A stretch of DNA of 64,000 nucleotides from Berberis thunbergii (lineage: Eukaryota; Streptophyta; Magnoliopsida; Ranunculales; Berberidaceae), in assembly GCA_003290165.1 (NCBI GenBank), contig QNQO01006264.1, positions 248,001-312,000 of the forward strand, in the 5' to 3' direction. Made by a program: the position numbers and the translations under genes. Shown here piece after piece: positions 1 through 10,182 of the stretch; position 1 is the stretch's first letter; each line of letters starts with the position of its first letter. Below the pieces are notes generated by a model. The model was not told the DNA's origin, did not search any database, and worked only from the letters and a program-made list of their open reading frames with translations.

Positions 1-254
1 GGTTTTATGAGAAAAACCTCACTTTTGTAGATTTTTGTGTTTTTGTTGGAAATGGGAATCTGGGTTTTGTTTCATTTATTTTGTTTGCAAGTTTTGGATA
101 TTGAGGTGGGTCTAGTTGGGTGTATTTTGATGTTCTCAGTGGATGCTCTGTTTCAATGATAAAATGTGTATTATTAGCTCTGATCTTGTGTTTTGTGTCT
201 TTACCAGCTTTCTCTTCAGAGTAAATCTAGACGCAGAGTGTGGGATTTCTTCAT

Positions 255-2023
255 ATGGTAAGATTATTCTGTTTCTAGCATAAATTTATTCACTCTAGTT
301 CTTTTAATATTGTTAGAACTGTTGATCATAGATGTTGATGTATTTTTGGTTTCCACAATCAGGGTGAAATTCAGGAGATCCTTATAGATGGAATGCAAGA
401 GAAGTTTCCACTAGGAGGGCTCCATTTTGAATCGAGAAGCTCCCAAACATCTACCCTCGTTAACGACAAGATTGTAAGGAATTCGATTATCCTCTGTGAA
501 ATATTTGATCTATTCCTTGCATATATGTTCATTCTAAGATGTTCCTTGCAATCATCTTTATATGAAATTTGCACATATTTTTGTCCAGTATGTGATTGAG
601 GGATTGGATGATGAGGCAAATTCATCACTTGGTATTCGGATTTTTGACAAATTATCAAGCAAATGGTGGGTTTTGGTCTGTTGTATTGCTGCATTTTCAA
701 TCTGGATGTAATATTTAGTAAATTGATTTCTAGTGAAATTGGCAGGGAGAGTCCTGTGGTATTGGGTATAAAACCCAGCTTTTGCAAGGGCCATTCAGCA
801 CTGCTTGTAAATGAAGACAGAATATTGATCCTCAAAAGGGAATCTGCACCAGATGAGTGCATCTGGTTTCTTGAGGTTAGCATCCAATGTCTTTGAAGAA
901 TTTATGGTTTCAGAAAGTTAAACTCTTGTTCTGATCATTCTGTGTCAATATTTTTACATAATAAAATTGGATTCTCGTGATGCACCAATTTAATCTGTTG
1001 GATTTGTTGCTGGTAGGTGGACACTCCATTTGTTAGAGATCAGAGGAAGATCAGGGAGACTGAGGTAGTTGCTTGGAGCAAAGGTGTTATTGGTGATGGT
1101 CCTAAGCCAGTAGTTATAAGTGGTCCCTCCAGAGTTGGAAAGGGAACATTAATAGCCAAGCTCATGAGTGAATACCCATCCATGTTTGGATTCTCTGTGA
1201 GCCACACAACCCGAGGTCCAAGGGAGAAGGAGAAGAATGGAGTTCACTATCATTTTACCGAAAGAAGTGTGATGGAGAAGGATATAGGAGGTGGGAAATT
1301 CCTCGAATCTGCATCAGTTCATGGCAATATCTACGGAACAAGTATTGAAGCGGTTGAGGTGGTAACAGACTCTGGAAAGGTAAAATATAACACATTATAC
1401 ATTTTACTCAATTTATGACTAGTACGGGAATTCTAATAGATGTTTCAAAGCCTTGTTTTGCCTAATACTGACCAAATTGCAAATCTTGACCAAATGAAGA
1501 GTGCTGAACAAAATAAGAGATTGTTTTTACAGAAAACAACTTGGTCATTTCATAGAAAAAAAATCAAAATCCCGGGAGTGCAAAATATGCCAGCGTGAAT
1601 TGGTTTTATTTGATCTTATATGGATGGTGCATTGGTTCTTGTGTTTTGATAAGATGAATTTGGTTTCAATTTTAGAGATGCATTCTGGACATTGATGTTC
1701 AAGGTGCCAGGTCCATGCGTTCTAGTGCTCTTGAAGCAATTTTCATCTTTGTTTGCCCACCCTCTTTTGAGGAACTTGAGAAGCGTCTTCGCTCACGGTG
1801 AGTTACAAAGCCCAAGATCTTCATTTTCAGGTCTCATAAATGCCATCTTCTACTAGGTGACACTAATGCATTTGGCTCCATAAATAGGGGAACTGAGACA
1901 GAAGAACAAGTCCAAAAGCGACTGCGCAATGCTATAGCAGAGCTGGAGGAAGGGAGATCTTCGGGTCTCTTTGATCATATATTAGTTAATGATGACCTTA
2001 ATACCTGTTATGAGAAGCTCAAG
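255..2023 (+). pseudogene. GK: Captured guanylate kinase gene, nearly complete, P-loop altered
   Basis: Guanylate kinase phosphorylates GMP to GDP with ATP. Seven exons can be placed: the start codon 255-257 at the end of a leader exon, then 363-473, 589-665, 746-875, 1017-1379, 1676-1797 and 1888-2023. Splice phases match at every junction and no stop interrupts the frame. The protein starts MGE and has the plant N-terminal extension (YVIEGLDDE, CKGHSALLVNEDRIL). The kinase core follows: [52 protein letters not shown] and CYEKLK. In the Walker A loop the second glycine is replaced by Arg (AGA, 1131-1133): GPSRVGKGT instead of GPSGVGKGT, which should hurt ATP binding. The C-terminal exon and stop codon are missing; sequence after 2023 runs into a WD40 fragment. 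Family identity is secure. Calling it captured rests on the CACTA context. Confidence 0.85.
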
Positions 2024-2050
2024 GTGCACTTCTTGCTTCTTTCACCCAAG

Positions 2051-2268
2051 TGAAGCTCATTTGTGCTCTAACGTTAAAATATTTGAATCCTTTCAATCCT
2101 CGGATAGCTATGAGTGCTGGATATGATGGAAAAACTGTCATATGGGATGTAAGTTTCTGGATCCTGAAGGTTTTTCATGACTCTTCAGTATAAAGTGTTG
2201 TCCATTTCTTATTGAACGCATTAGCATTCTGGTTCCATAGATATGGGAGGGAACCCCCATTCAAATCA
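2051..2268 (+). pseudogene. Captured WD40-repeat fragment, BRWD/bromodomain-WD40-like
   Basis: Seen: 2086-2148 encodes NPFNPRIAMSAGYDGKTVIW plus D, then a GT splice donor. After a 92-nt intron ending in AG, 2241-2268 encodes IWEGTPIQI. Together these match the conserved WD40 blade of plant BRWD/PHIP-like proteins, which carry a similar SAGYDGKT-V-WD-IWEGTPI stretch. Just upstream, GAAGCTCAT (E-A-H in that family) is separated from the rest by about 28 extra bases, so the exon carries a small insertion. Only two partial exons are present, with no start or stop codon, so this is a fragment. It follows the guanylate kinase fragment by less than 100 bases, on the same strand. Confidence 0.75.
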
Positions 2269-2358
2269 CTACAACACAAATGATATTGGTCATACATTCT
2301 CTCAACACAAATGATATTCAAATCAGCCAATAAATTGGTCATACATTCTCTCAACAAC
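2269..2358. repeat. Local tandem duplication, about 49-bp period
   Basis: ATTGGTCATACATTCTCTC occurs at 2285 and again at 2334, and CAACACAAATGATATT also occurs twice. It is a two-copy duplication next to the WD40 fragment. No gene is seen from here to 2502. Confidence 0.8.
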
Positions 2359-2502
2359 ACTAATTGATATTGGAAGTTAGAAGCAAGATTCTTTATTGAG
2401 CATGAGAAATGAATGTGGATATGTTATTTTCATTTATATCTGTCAGATTTATCTTACCACATCTCAAAATTTTCAGGAAGTAAACAATTTGCAAGGAAAT
2501 AA

Positions 2503-2816
2503 ATGGCCACCTTTTCGGATATTGCTGCTTCAGGAGTTGTCAATCTAACAACTGCCATTGTATTCCTGGTGGCATTTGCGATATTGCGACTTCAGCCCTT
2601 CAACGATAGAGTTTACTTCCCGAAATGGTATCTTAAAGGGTCAAGGGGCAGCCCAACATGTTCTGGAGGAGCTGTAAATAAATTTGTCAACTTGGACTTC
2701 AAAACATATATAAGGTTCTTGAATTGGATGCCAGCAGCACTGAGAATGCCAGAACCTGAGCTTATCGCTCACGCAGGACTTGACTCTGCTGTATATGTTC
2801 GAATTTACCTTCTTGG
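2503..2816 (+). pseudogene. OSCA1-like: Captured first coding exon of an OSCA1/CSC1-like osmosensitive calcium channel
   Basis: The exon encodes about 105 residues beginning MATFSDIAASGVVNLTTAIV. A first membrane helix (TTAIVFLVAFAIL) is followed by LRLQPFNDRVYFPKWYL, then NWMPAALRMPEPELI and HAGLDSAVYVRIYLLG. This is the N-terminus of plant OSCA1 (CSC1-like) channels, which open on hyperosmotic or mechanical stress in the plasma membrane. It ends in a phase-2 GT donor (2817). The next OSCA exon is not found downstream; the next coding match, at 3510, belongs to another gene. So only 105 of a family length near 770 residues is present. The start codon is the native family start. Confidence 0.88.
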
Positions 2817-3509
2817 GTGAGTTTTCAGTATGCAGCTTCTCATATTCATCTTTTCTTCTGAAATATGTGATAGCAAAGCATGTCTATGGCATATCTCTTT
2901 TGAATTTCTATCCTTTTTTTTTCTTTTTTCTTAAGTGCTTTGTCACATAGCTTAAGTTATGAACATATTTTAGACCTTTTTAGGAAGGTCGCACTTCAGC
3001 AACTTGAGAAAAATAGATAGACCTTATATTCTAGTGGCACTGGATGTCAAACACTAGTGCAATGGAAGGATTAGGTAAATGAAACTGAAATGAATGATGG
3101 TCAAACACTGAAATGTTTAAAGTATCCCTATCGCAATCCTTAATTTTCTTTCTTTATGCAATGGTTTTGTAATCACCCTGAAAAGATGCAGTTATCTTAG
3201 GAGGTCAACCATAGGGAGTAACCAACTTTCAACTTGTTGGTCTCTTATGTGCATATTGCCTGTATACAAAAATAACAGCTATAAGATGTAATAGTTACAA
3301 ACCCATAGTACATTACCAACTGTCAACTTGTTGGTCTCTTAGTTGATTTCTTCATCGAATGTTTATGTTGATTTCTTATCTGGTTTGATCCTTCACTATA
3401 GTACATTGCACAATTAGTGGACAACATGTATGCATGACATTAAGGAAGTTTTTAATGAAACATTTCATTAAGGAAGTTTAATTCTCTGAACCTGATTCTG
3501 TAACAACAG
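2817..3509. other. Intron-like spacer, no gene
   Basis: AT-rich, beginning with a splice donor from the OSCA1 exon and ending at an acceptor for the UAP exon. A roughly 22-base string containing TCAACTTGTTGGTCTCTTA is present twice (near 3222 and 3316). No coding match is recognised. Confidence 0.6.
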
Positions 3510-3723
3510 GTTGCAAAGGCTCCTGATGGAAATGGTGGAGTATACTCTGGTAAGTACTGACTTCAGTGTTTCAGCTTCAAGTAGGGATTGTTTACTCCTT
3601 TCTCATTTATAACCTTGGTGCAAAATTTTAAATGTTTCAGCTCTAAAAACTTCCAACTTGTTAGAAGATATGGCTAGGCGAGGTGTGAGATATGTGGATT
3701 GTTATGGAGTAGATAATATACTG
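3510..3723 (+). pseudogene. Captured UDP-N-acetylglucosamine pyrophosphorylase fragment, two exons
   Basis: Exon 3510-3549 encodes VAKAPDGNGGVYS and ends in a phase-1 GT donor. Exon 3641-3723 continues ALKTSNLLEDMARRGVRYVD then CYGVDNIL. This is the sugar-nucleotide-binding core of UDP-GlcNAc/GalNAc pyrophosphorylase, which makes UDP-sugars from sugar-1-phosphate and UTP; the family motif is KxPDGNGGxYxAL...YVDCYGVDN. The frame is open across the junction. The next family segment (VRVADP) is absent and the following 200 bases match nothing. Only about 40 of 490 or more family residues remain, so it cannot be functional alone. Confidence 0.85.
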
Positions 3724-3917
3724 TCCCAAAGTCATTTGAATTTTTCACTTATTCTTGTGTTGGGGCTTCAAATCCTAAGCATGGTAAGAAGTGAAGACTG
3801 CTTATTCGTGTCGTTTCTAAAATTTTCCTCTTTGCTTAGTATATTATTTGTAAAAAGGGAAGACTAGTCATTTCTGTGGTTTGTAGAATCTTTCCCTTTG
3901 TTCATACTTCATAGTAT

Positions 3918-4046
3918 ATGTGTGCATGTATGGGAAATGACTTCCTTTCCCTTGGATTTATTCCTGATGGAGTTGATATACAGTCCGTTTCAGATGCTTT
4001 ACGAGCATCCTTTGGTGATGAGACTCGGCCATCCCAAGATTTCCAG
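3918..4046 (+). pseudogene. Captured exon resembling a plastid ABC1-type (ABC1K) kinase
   Basis: The recognisable part, about 3952-4046, encodes GFIPDGVDIQSVSDALRASF then GDETRPSQDFQ and ends at a GT donor (4047). From memory, ALxASFGDxTRxSQDFQ matches a segment of plant ABC1/ADCK-like atypical kinases of the chloroplast. I could not test the match and the exon lacks kinase catalytic motifs, so the call is moderate. The exon start is unclear; no strong acceptor precedes the match and the frame is open from 3918. Confidence 0.5.
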
Positions 4047-4155
4047 GTCAGTGTTATTTATCTATTTTTTTTACTTTTTTTTCCGACCTACGGTAAATAC
4101 AATTCTTTTATTGGAGCAATTCGTTTGATGCCACTATCTTGTCTTGTTCTTACAG

Positions 4156-4230
4156 TTGAGAACTTGTTGGAGGTACCAATGGAGATGCAATCTATTATCA
4201 CATGAAAACAAGGTCAAGTTCTTGATGCAG
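4156..4230 (+). other. Exon-like segment, gene not identified
   Basis: A TTACAG acceptor precedes 4156 and a CAG/GTAG donor follows 4230. The 75-nt interval is an exact multiple of three and is open in one frame (LRTCWRYQWRCNLLSHENKV and four more residues). This fits one more captured exon between the ABC1-like and bZIP fragments. I do not recognise the family, and another frame is also open for part of it. Confidence 0.35.
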
Positions 4231-4531
4231 GTAGTTTCATTTGTCTTTTGAATCAGAAAATTTTAGGGGCGAAATGGAAAACCAAAACTGGAAAGAAAAG
4301 AAAGAACATGGGAGATGTTTAATGCAAAGCTACCTTTTTTCTTTCCTAGTTTGGTTAAGTGTTGTGGGATATTAAAAAAACTTGATAAGTGAAGCTTGTA
4401 GTATCAGTAATTATTAAGAAATGGATTCTTTGTTTTTGTAATGTACTGAGGCCATCCATTATCCCATTGTACATCAATATGACATAATTCATCTTTATGT
4501 TGTTAAAAGATGACATTTCTGAGAAGTAGAA

Positions 4532-4984
4532 CAGCAACAGCAGCAGCAGCAGCATCTGCAACAACAGCAACAACAACAGAGACAGCAGCAGCAGCCACAA
4601 ATATTTCCAAAACAACCTGCTGTGACTTATGCCTCGCCATTGCATCTAACAAATGCTCAGTTAGCTAGTCTGGGGGCGCGGGGTGGAATAATGGGAATTG
4701 GTGATCCAACAATTAACAACAGTTTTGTTCAAGGAGGTGGACTACAAGGTGGAGGGATGGGTATTGGTTTATCAGCTGGAGCAGTGACAGTTGCAAGAGG
4801 GTCTCCTGCAAATGGAAAGAGTAACGGGGATTCATCTTCCTTGTCACCGGTTCCATACATGTTTAATGGAAATGGTTTAAGGGGGAAGAGAAGCAGTGGT
4901 GCAGTGGAGAAGGTAGTTGAAAGGAGGCAGAGAAGAATGATAAAGAACAGAGAATCTGCAGCAAGGTCACGCGCTCGCAAGCAG
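4532..4984 (+). pseudogene. ABF-like: Captured exon of an ABF/AREB (ABI5-like) bZIP transcription factor
   Basis: A glutamine-rich stretch (4532-4600, CAG/CAA repeats) leads into PKQPAVTYASPLHLTNAQLA, a glycine-rich middle, and the bZIP basic region VVERRQRRMIKNRESAARSR followed by ARKQ. It stops at a GT donor (4985), exactly where ABF/AREB genes have their first intron. These factors bind ABRE elements in abscisic-acid responses. An in-frame TGA lies 12 bases before the Q-rich stretch, so the conserved N-terminal phosphorylation domains are missing. The leucine zipper (MELEAEV...) is also absent downstream. The piece could at most encode a DNA-binding basic region without a dimerisation zipper. 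Confidence 0.88.
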
Positions 4985-5473
4985 GTAACTCTCTTTGCAA
5001 GTGTACCATATTATTTCATAGTTTATGTTTACTCTTATTCTATGTAGCTAAGATTGCTTACAGTTTTAACCTATACAACACAATGCTTCTATTTTGCCTG
5101 ATAAAAAAAAAAAATAGAATGGATGTTCAAGTTTACATGTCTATAAACATATGTGCTTCCTTCAATGCAGATCCTTATGTTACTATTAGAAATGAAAAGG
5201 GAAAGGAAAGAAATATTATTTACAAATTTTGTTCGCAAACCAAAGTTTAATACTACCAACTTTCTGAATTACGCCTTCTTTGAGGATATTAGTATAGTCG
5301 GAACCACCCCAAATGGCCCTCTATCTTCAATCCCACATGCCAATAGTTGAATTTTACAACTACAACCAATTGAGTTTTGTGGAAATCTCCTTGATGATAA
5401 CAAAATTTTCATTTTTCAAATACTCGTAAAATGCTATAATTTATTATGACAGTCTTCTTCTATTAATTCAAAA
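4985..5473. other. Non-coding interior of the CACTA element
   Basis: Begins as the ABF intron, then AT-rich sequence with a 12-A run at 5103-5115. A 65-codon open frame (5153-5350) matches nothing I know and has no gene-like features. No gene seen. Confidence 0.5.
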
Positions 5474-5712
5474 GCCACATAGAAATGTGACTAAGTACTT
5501 TACTTTCCTGCTGCACATGCCACATAGAAATGTGACTAGTACTTTACTGTCCCGACGCAAGTGGTGAAATGTGACTAGTACCCCGGATTGCCCAAATCAA
5601 ATGTTCCAACCAACGCTGCGACAGATCAGCGTAGCAGCAGCAGCAATTCAGCGTAGCAGCAGCAGCACCTCAGCACAGCAGCAGCAGCAGCAACTCAGCA
5701 CAGCAGAAGCAA
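5474..5712. repeat. Short direct repeats and CAG-rich minisatellite
   Basis: GCCACATAGAAATGTGACT occurs at 5474 and 5519, with a third degenerate copy near 5561 (period about 45). From 5624 to 5712 follow repeated units of the form TCAGC(A/G)(T/C)AGCAGCAGCAGCA. The CAG-rich part resembles the Q-rich codons of the captured bZIP exon but is not in an open gene. Confidence 0.7.
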
Positions 5713-5993
5713 CATCAGCGATGCAAGAATGGCAATAACATTGGGATTCATGATTTCACACATTGTACAATTGAGCAAATGCTTATTAGGAGATTAAGGC
5801 ATCTCGAACAGCCTACATCATTCAGTTCATATTACATTGTAATTCACTCTTTCGAGTTGTATCTTGTAATTCCAATTTCAGCATTGTCAATACAATTTCT
5901 GTTCCAGCAATTGATTGTTGAAATCTTCTAGTCTTCCATATAAGATGTAATGAAAAGTCATTTGATAGCAAAAAAAAAAAAAAAAAAAAAAAA
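5713..5993 (+). other. 3'UTR-like segment ending in a 24-A tract
   Basis: Non-coding, T-rich sequence typical of a plant 3' untranslated region (TTGTATCTTGTAATTCC, TCAATACAATTTCTG), ending in an uninterrupted run of A at 5970-5993, directly before the CACTA subterminal repeats. This could be a retroposed transcript end or simply an A-rich stretch. I found no flanking target duplication. Confidence 0.4.
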
Positions 5994-6249
5994 TTTGCTA
6001 TGTATACGCTACCATAGCGTTTTTAAACCGCTATGAAAGGCTCTCTATCATAGCGTTTTTAAACCGCTATAAAAGGATCTACCATAGCATTTTATAACCG
6101 CTATAAAATGCTCTACCATAGCGTTTTATAACCGGTGTAATAGACCCTGGGTCTATTATAGCTCCGGCTGTCATAGTGGTTACTAAACCGCTATGGTATC
6201 CTACCATAGCGGTTTTTAAACGCTATTGATCACAATTTTTCTTGTAGTG
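5994..6249 (-). repeat. CACTA 3' terminal region: subterminal repeats and terminal inverted repeat end
   Basis: At least six copies of a palindromic motif of the type CATAGCGTTTTTAAACCGCTA, some with one or two changes, lie between 6010 and 6230. Such motifs are where CACTA transposases bind near the ends. The terminus at 6237-6249 reads CACTACAAGAAAA on the minus strand. The motif is its own near-complement, so single strands would form hairpins. Candidate 3-bp target site after the end: GGC (6250-6252); its left partner is outside the window. Confidence 0.9.
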
Positions 6250-6250
6250 G

Positions 6251-6920
6251 GCGTGCCGACACAATGACAACAATACTGTTGTCAAGTTTATCAAAGAACA
6301 CATTCTATCCCATTTCGGTACACCACGAGCCATTATTAGTGATCAGGGGACTCATTTCTGTAATCGCTATTTTGAAGCTTTGATGCGCAGGTATGGAGTT
6401 CATCACAAGGTTGCCAATGCCTATCATCCGCAGACAAATGGCCAAGCTGAGTTGGCCAATCGAGAAGTAAAACAAATCTTGGAGAAGGTGGTGAATCCTG
6501 ATAGGAAGGATTGGTCCTTGCACCTTCCTAATGCACTTTGGGCCTACCGTACCACTTATAAGACAATTCTCGGGATGTCTCCATATCGACTTATATATGG
6601 AAAAACATGTCATTTACCTGTTGAGTTAAAACATCGCGCTTATTGGGCCGTAAAAAGCACTAACTTTGATCTCAATGATGCATGTATTCAGCGGAAACTT
6701 CAGTTGGCTGAAATTGAGGAGTTGCGGAATGATGCCTATGACAATTCCCGAATATACAAGGCAAAGATGAAAACAACTCATGATAAGCAAATTCTGAGGA
6801 AACATTTCGAGCCCAACCAACGAGTCTATCTCTATAACTCACGCCTTCATCTTCATCCTAGCAAGCTAAAATCGAGATGGACGGGCCCATTCATGGTAAA
6901 ACAAGTTTTTCCCAATGGAT
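6251..6920 (+). pseudogene. Athila-like integrase, C-terminal half, split by insertions
   Basis: Open from the CACTA junction to 6920 with no stop. It includes the second and third catalytic residues of the DDE core: Asp in [11 protein letters not shown] and Glu in [10 protein letters not shown]. The rest of the core ([20 protein letters not shown]), the conserved [11 protein letters not shown] block and the C-terminal [15 protein letters not shown] follow. The first catalytic Asp and the zinc-binding HHCC domain would lie left of the CACTA element. The frame stops only because the nested LTR begins at 6921; the remaining C-terminus resumes at 15231. No decay is seen in this piece, so the host copy was intact or recently active when hit. 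Confidence 0.88.
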
Positions 6921-8768
6921 TGATATACACATAATTCATACATTTTATACTCCTTAATTTATATATGTTAGTGTTTCGATTCTTATATTTTATAATAATT
7001 ACTTCGTTTTTATTTCTTTTCAGGAATTTGCGCGTAAACGATGAAATCATATTAAGGCGACTGTGTAAGGAATTGCACTTGGTGGTGGTACAAAATAGAG
7101 AGAGAAATCCATAAACCTACCCATAAACCAAACCTAAACCCAACACCTAGTTCATAACCTAAAACCCATAAACCAAACACAAACCAAACTCACAAACCAA
7201 ACCCAAAACAAACCCATCATCCACCAACATCCACCATTCTCCACCAACATCCCACATTCTATCCCACGTTCTCCCACAATCCCATATTCTCCCACATCTT
7301 CACCTAACATCACTTGCTATTCATTTGTTCTCAATCTATAAAATCAATGAAAAAGAATAGCAATGGAGGAGGGAGAGAAGGGAAAAGGAATTAGAGACAA
7401 ATCAAAACCTCTCCTCTCTCACAAGTGATTCTCATCACAAGCCACCATTTATCTATCAATCACTCATTCTTTGTCCAGACCCCCCAGCAATCATCACCTC
7501 ACCACCACCGTCACCTCGCTACCTCCACCGCCAGACAGCACGTCGCCACCGCCAACCACCGTGAAACAGGGGTGTGACAACCCTGTTTCACGCCCGAATC
7601 TTCACCATCCTTCAACCCACATCATCCATCACCTCCATCATCACCTCTGCACGAATCCTACCACCACAACAGAACGAAGGAAGCCGCAACAGAGCTCGCA
7701 AAAACAGCAGAAACAGAGCAAAAACAGTTCTAGGACCACGTGGAGGACGAATCCAGCCGCGAAGGAGCGACAAACCGCCGGACTGAGCCGCGGCAGAGTC
7801 GCGAAACAGCCCTGAAACAGGGAGTTTTCCTTCCTATTTTTCCTTGATTTGTTTGCTGTTTTTCTTGGTTTTCTTCACCACAATTCGTCTTTTGCAGGTA
7901 CTAGAGTCGAATTGGATTCGAGAGGAGCTAAAACCAGGCCGAGAGGATCGAAAACCAGGCCGCGAGAGCCGTCGTCTCGCTGGAGAAGAAGCTCGCACTT
8001 CACTGTTCCCTGTAGCAGTACTGTAGCAGGGAGGGAAATTTGAATAAAAACTTATTTTGGCTATTTTCCACCCCCAGAATCACTCTGTACCACCACAAAG
8101 CGTTTTGGGCCCTTTTGTCTCGGGATTTGTGTTCGGACCAACTGCTGTTTGACACCCTATCGAGCTTGTGACAAGCCGAATGAGTTTTGTAAATTTTATT
8201 GTAATTTATTTTACTGAATTAAGATATTATTGCTAATTACAAGTTATTTCTGAAACTGATAATTTGCTTTCACCTTGCATGTTCAATTAACTAAACTTGA
8301 TATGCTTGGTAGTTAGAAGTACTCTTTATCAAGCTTGAAATAATTTGTTAAGGTTTAAAAGAACATGATATAATTTAAATTGGATTTTAACGATCATATT
8401 TTCGGTGTAAGCAAGGGATTCTCATCCCTAAGCTTCTCGTATTTAAATTCAGTAATTTAGATTTAGATAATTTTGCTAACTCATTGGTGAGTCCAAGCCC
8501 ACCAAACCCATTTCATTCCATCCATCTCATTTCATTCTATCATTTTATTTTATTTTTCTTATCTTTAATTTAGTTTTCTTTTAAAAACACTGTAACCGCT
8601 ATTTTCCATTTAAATTAGTTTAGATAATTTCTTAAATATCAATTGCATTCACCTTCTTCGTGGGATCGACCCGTACTTGCCGTTGTCTACCAGTTAGGCA
8701 CCGTGCACTTGCGGTATTACAAGTTGGTTTAATTAACCTATTAATTTGGGTTACTTAAATCCGCATCA
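6921..8768 (+). repeat. 5' LTR of nested element
   Basis: 1848 bp, TG...CA ends. Includes a TATA box (7337-7343), a T-rich AGGAATTTGCGCG block near its start that is shared with the host element LTR, and CGTGGGATCGACC near its end. Long open frames inside (7471-7815, 7844-8043) are shadows of C- and A-rich sequence; they are present in both LTRs and match no protein. Confidence 0.95.
7337..7343 (+). promoter_or_regulatory. TATA box of the 5' LTR (TATAAAA)
   Basis: TATAAAA lies in TCAATCTATAAAATCAATG, and the same sequence sits at 13797-13803 in the 3' LTR. Transcription would start roughly 30 bases downstream. Motif seen; activity inferred. Confidence 0.5.
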
Positions 8769-8774
8769 AGTTTT

Positions 8775-8792
8775 TGGCGCCGTTGCCGGGGA
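8775..8792 (+). other. Primer binding site, tRNA-Asp
   Basis: TGGCGCCGTTGCCGGGGA, six bases after the 5' LTR, is the exact complement of the 3' end of plant tRNA-Asp(GTC) including CCA. It primes minus-strand synthesis. Confidence 0.9.
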
Positions 8793-10182
8793 AGGTTGCG
8801 TTGTAATTGAATTTAAGATTTATTTTCACTAATTATAAAAAAAAAATCAAAAAAAAAAAATTAAAAATAAAAAAAACTTAAAAAATTAAAAATCAAAACA
8901 AAAATTTTATTTTTATTTTGTTCTTTTTACACTCATTTTGTGTTTGATTTTGCAGATTACACGCTTCTCGAGGAATTTGACGATCCTGCAAAAACAACAA
9001 GAAAATTTTTATTTTTATTTTGTGAGGAGAGTTGTACTTTTATTTTCACCTCGTTTTACGAGTGTGCGGTGTAATAATTTTTTGAACTTTACTATTTTTC
9101 ATTTTGTTTAATTAAAAAAAAAAAAAAAAACAACACATTTTCCAAGTCAAAAGAAATTATAGGGAAACAATTTTAATTGTTACCCAATAATTTTTTTTTT
9201 TTTATGATTTAGAAATCCGACTTCTAAGACCAAGACCAGTAAATTTATTTGCATGTGCTTGTGTGCTGATTGAAACATATAAAGAGAAGTCGGACCTTTT
9301 TTTTTATTGTGTTAACTTTTTGTACAGATTTGAATACGCACACTGTAAGTATTTCTATCACACGCAATGTATTAGCGACCAGGGTGCTTGTTGTAATTGT
9401 TTGAAATTGTGTGATTGGTTGTTAAATTTCTGTAATTGTGGATGCTAAAACTTTTGTAATTCATAATAAGCAGACCCAGCTTATAAATAGAAACTGGTGG
9501 GACTTGATATCCCCACCTCATCACTCCAGCTGTGTGCAACTAATATCCTAACATAATTAAAATCAATTAGCAAGTTAGATAGAGCATTTTTTTTAGGTAC
9601 GGTGTTCATAAGACAACCAAGACCAAGGTGAATCCAGTCATTTTTGTGTTGACCGCTGCTAAAAGTGACGATGGGTTTAATCATTCAATGAACTCCGAGA
9701 GGCCACTGCCACAAGGGTAATTTACCCGGTACGCCGAGTCATAAGTAAGCTTCGATCCACAAGAAAAATTGGTGTAACTAACAGTTTTTGGTTAGGAACA
9801 CAAGCCTCAAGTGTGCATTTAACATCACATCGTTCTCACATCTATTGGCTTACAGAGCGGTAGCACAAGGAAGTACTTAATTGGACCATTGTGACCTCCT
9901 TCTCTTGTGCGATAATCCGGTTTCTTTGAAACAAAACTCTAGCCTACTGATTTTGAACTTTGCGGTGTAAAGTGTACACTCTTAGGATCAACTTGTAGTA
10001 CCCATTGCTGTGTCATAAAGATTACATAAGAAATAATTGTCCCCCAAATATAAAAAGATAATTGATCTCAAAAACATTGATTGCTTAGGGGGGCATGTTT
10101 CTTGTGCATTTATTGGTTGTTGATTGCATGTGAGCCTGTGTATATTTTTGGAGTTAGTGCTTAAAAAAAAAAAAAAAAAAAA
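8793..10182. other. Leader of nested element, no gene
   Basis: Very A- and T-rich sequence with long homopolymer runs (A runs near 8840, 9113 and 10163) and no convincing ORF; the frames at 9263-9448 and on the minus strand are low-complexity. It separates the primer site from the start codon at 10183. Confidence 0.7.

Larger units (their letters stand above)
1..6249 (+). mobile_element. Pack-CACTA transposon, 3' part, carrying fragments of at least six host genes
   Basis: Seen: the right end at 6237-6249 reads, on the minus strand, CACTACAAGAAAA, the usual CACTA (En/Spm) terminal motif. It is preceded by palindromic ATAGCG...CGCTAT subterminal repeats (5994-6236). Immediately outside, from 6251, an Athila-like integrase reading frame is open, so this boundary is a clean insertion point. 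Inside lie exons with their introns from unrelated plant genes, all on the + strand: guanylate kinase, WD40/BRWD, OSCA1, UDP-GlcNAc pyrophosphorylase, ABC1-like kinase and ABF bZIP. Known: CACTA elements can capture genomic fragments (Pack-CACTA). Inferred: capture was from DNA, because introns are kept. The left end and the 3-bp target duplication lie outside the window. No transposase is visible, so it is non-autonomous as far as seen. Confidence 0.85.

Noticed and set aside
1501..1695. 64-residue ORF within the guanylate kinase region
   Set aside because: Lies in the intron between exons 1017-1379 and 1676-1797 of the kinase fragment.
4729..4980. Minus-strand ORF of 83 residues
   Set aside because: Antisense of the bZIP exon.
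7471..8043. Open frames of 60-114 residues rich in Pro, Ser, Thr and Arg
   Set aside because: They lie in the 5' LTR, recur at 13885-14500 in the 3' LTR, and reflect C- and A-rich composition. No domain or start context supports a gene.
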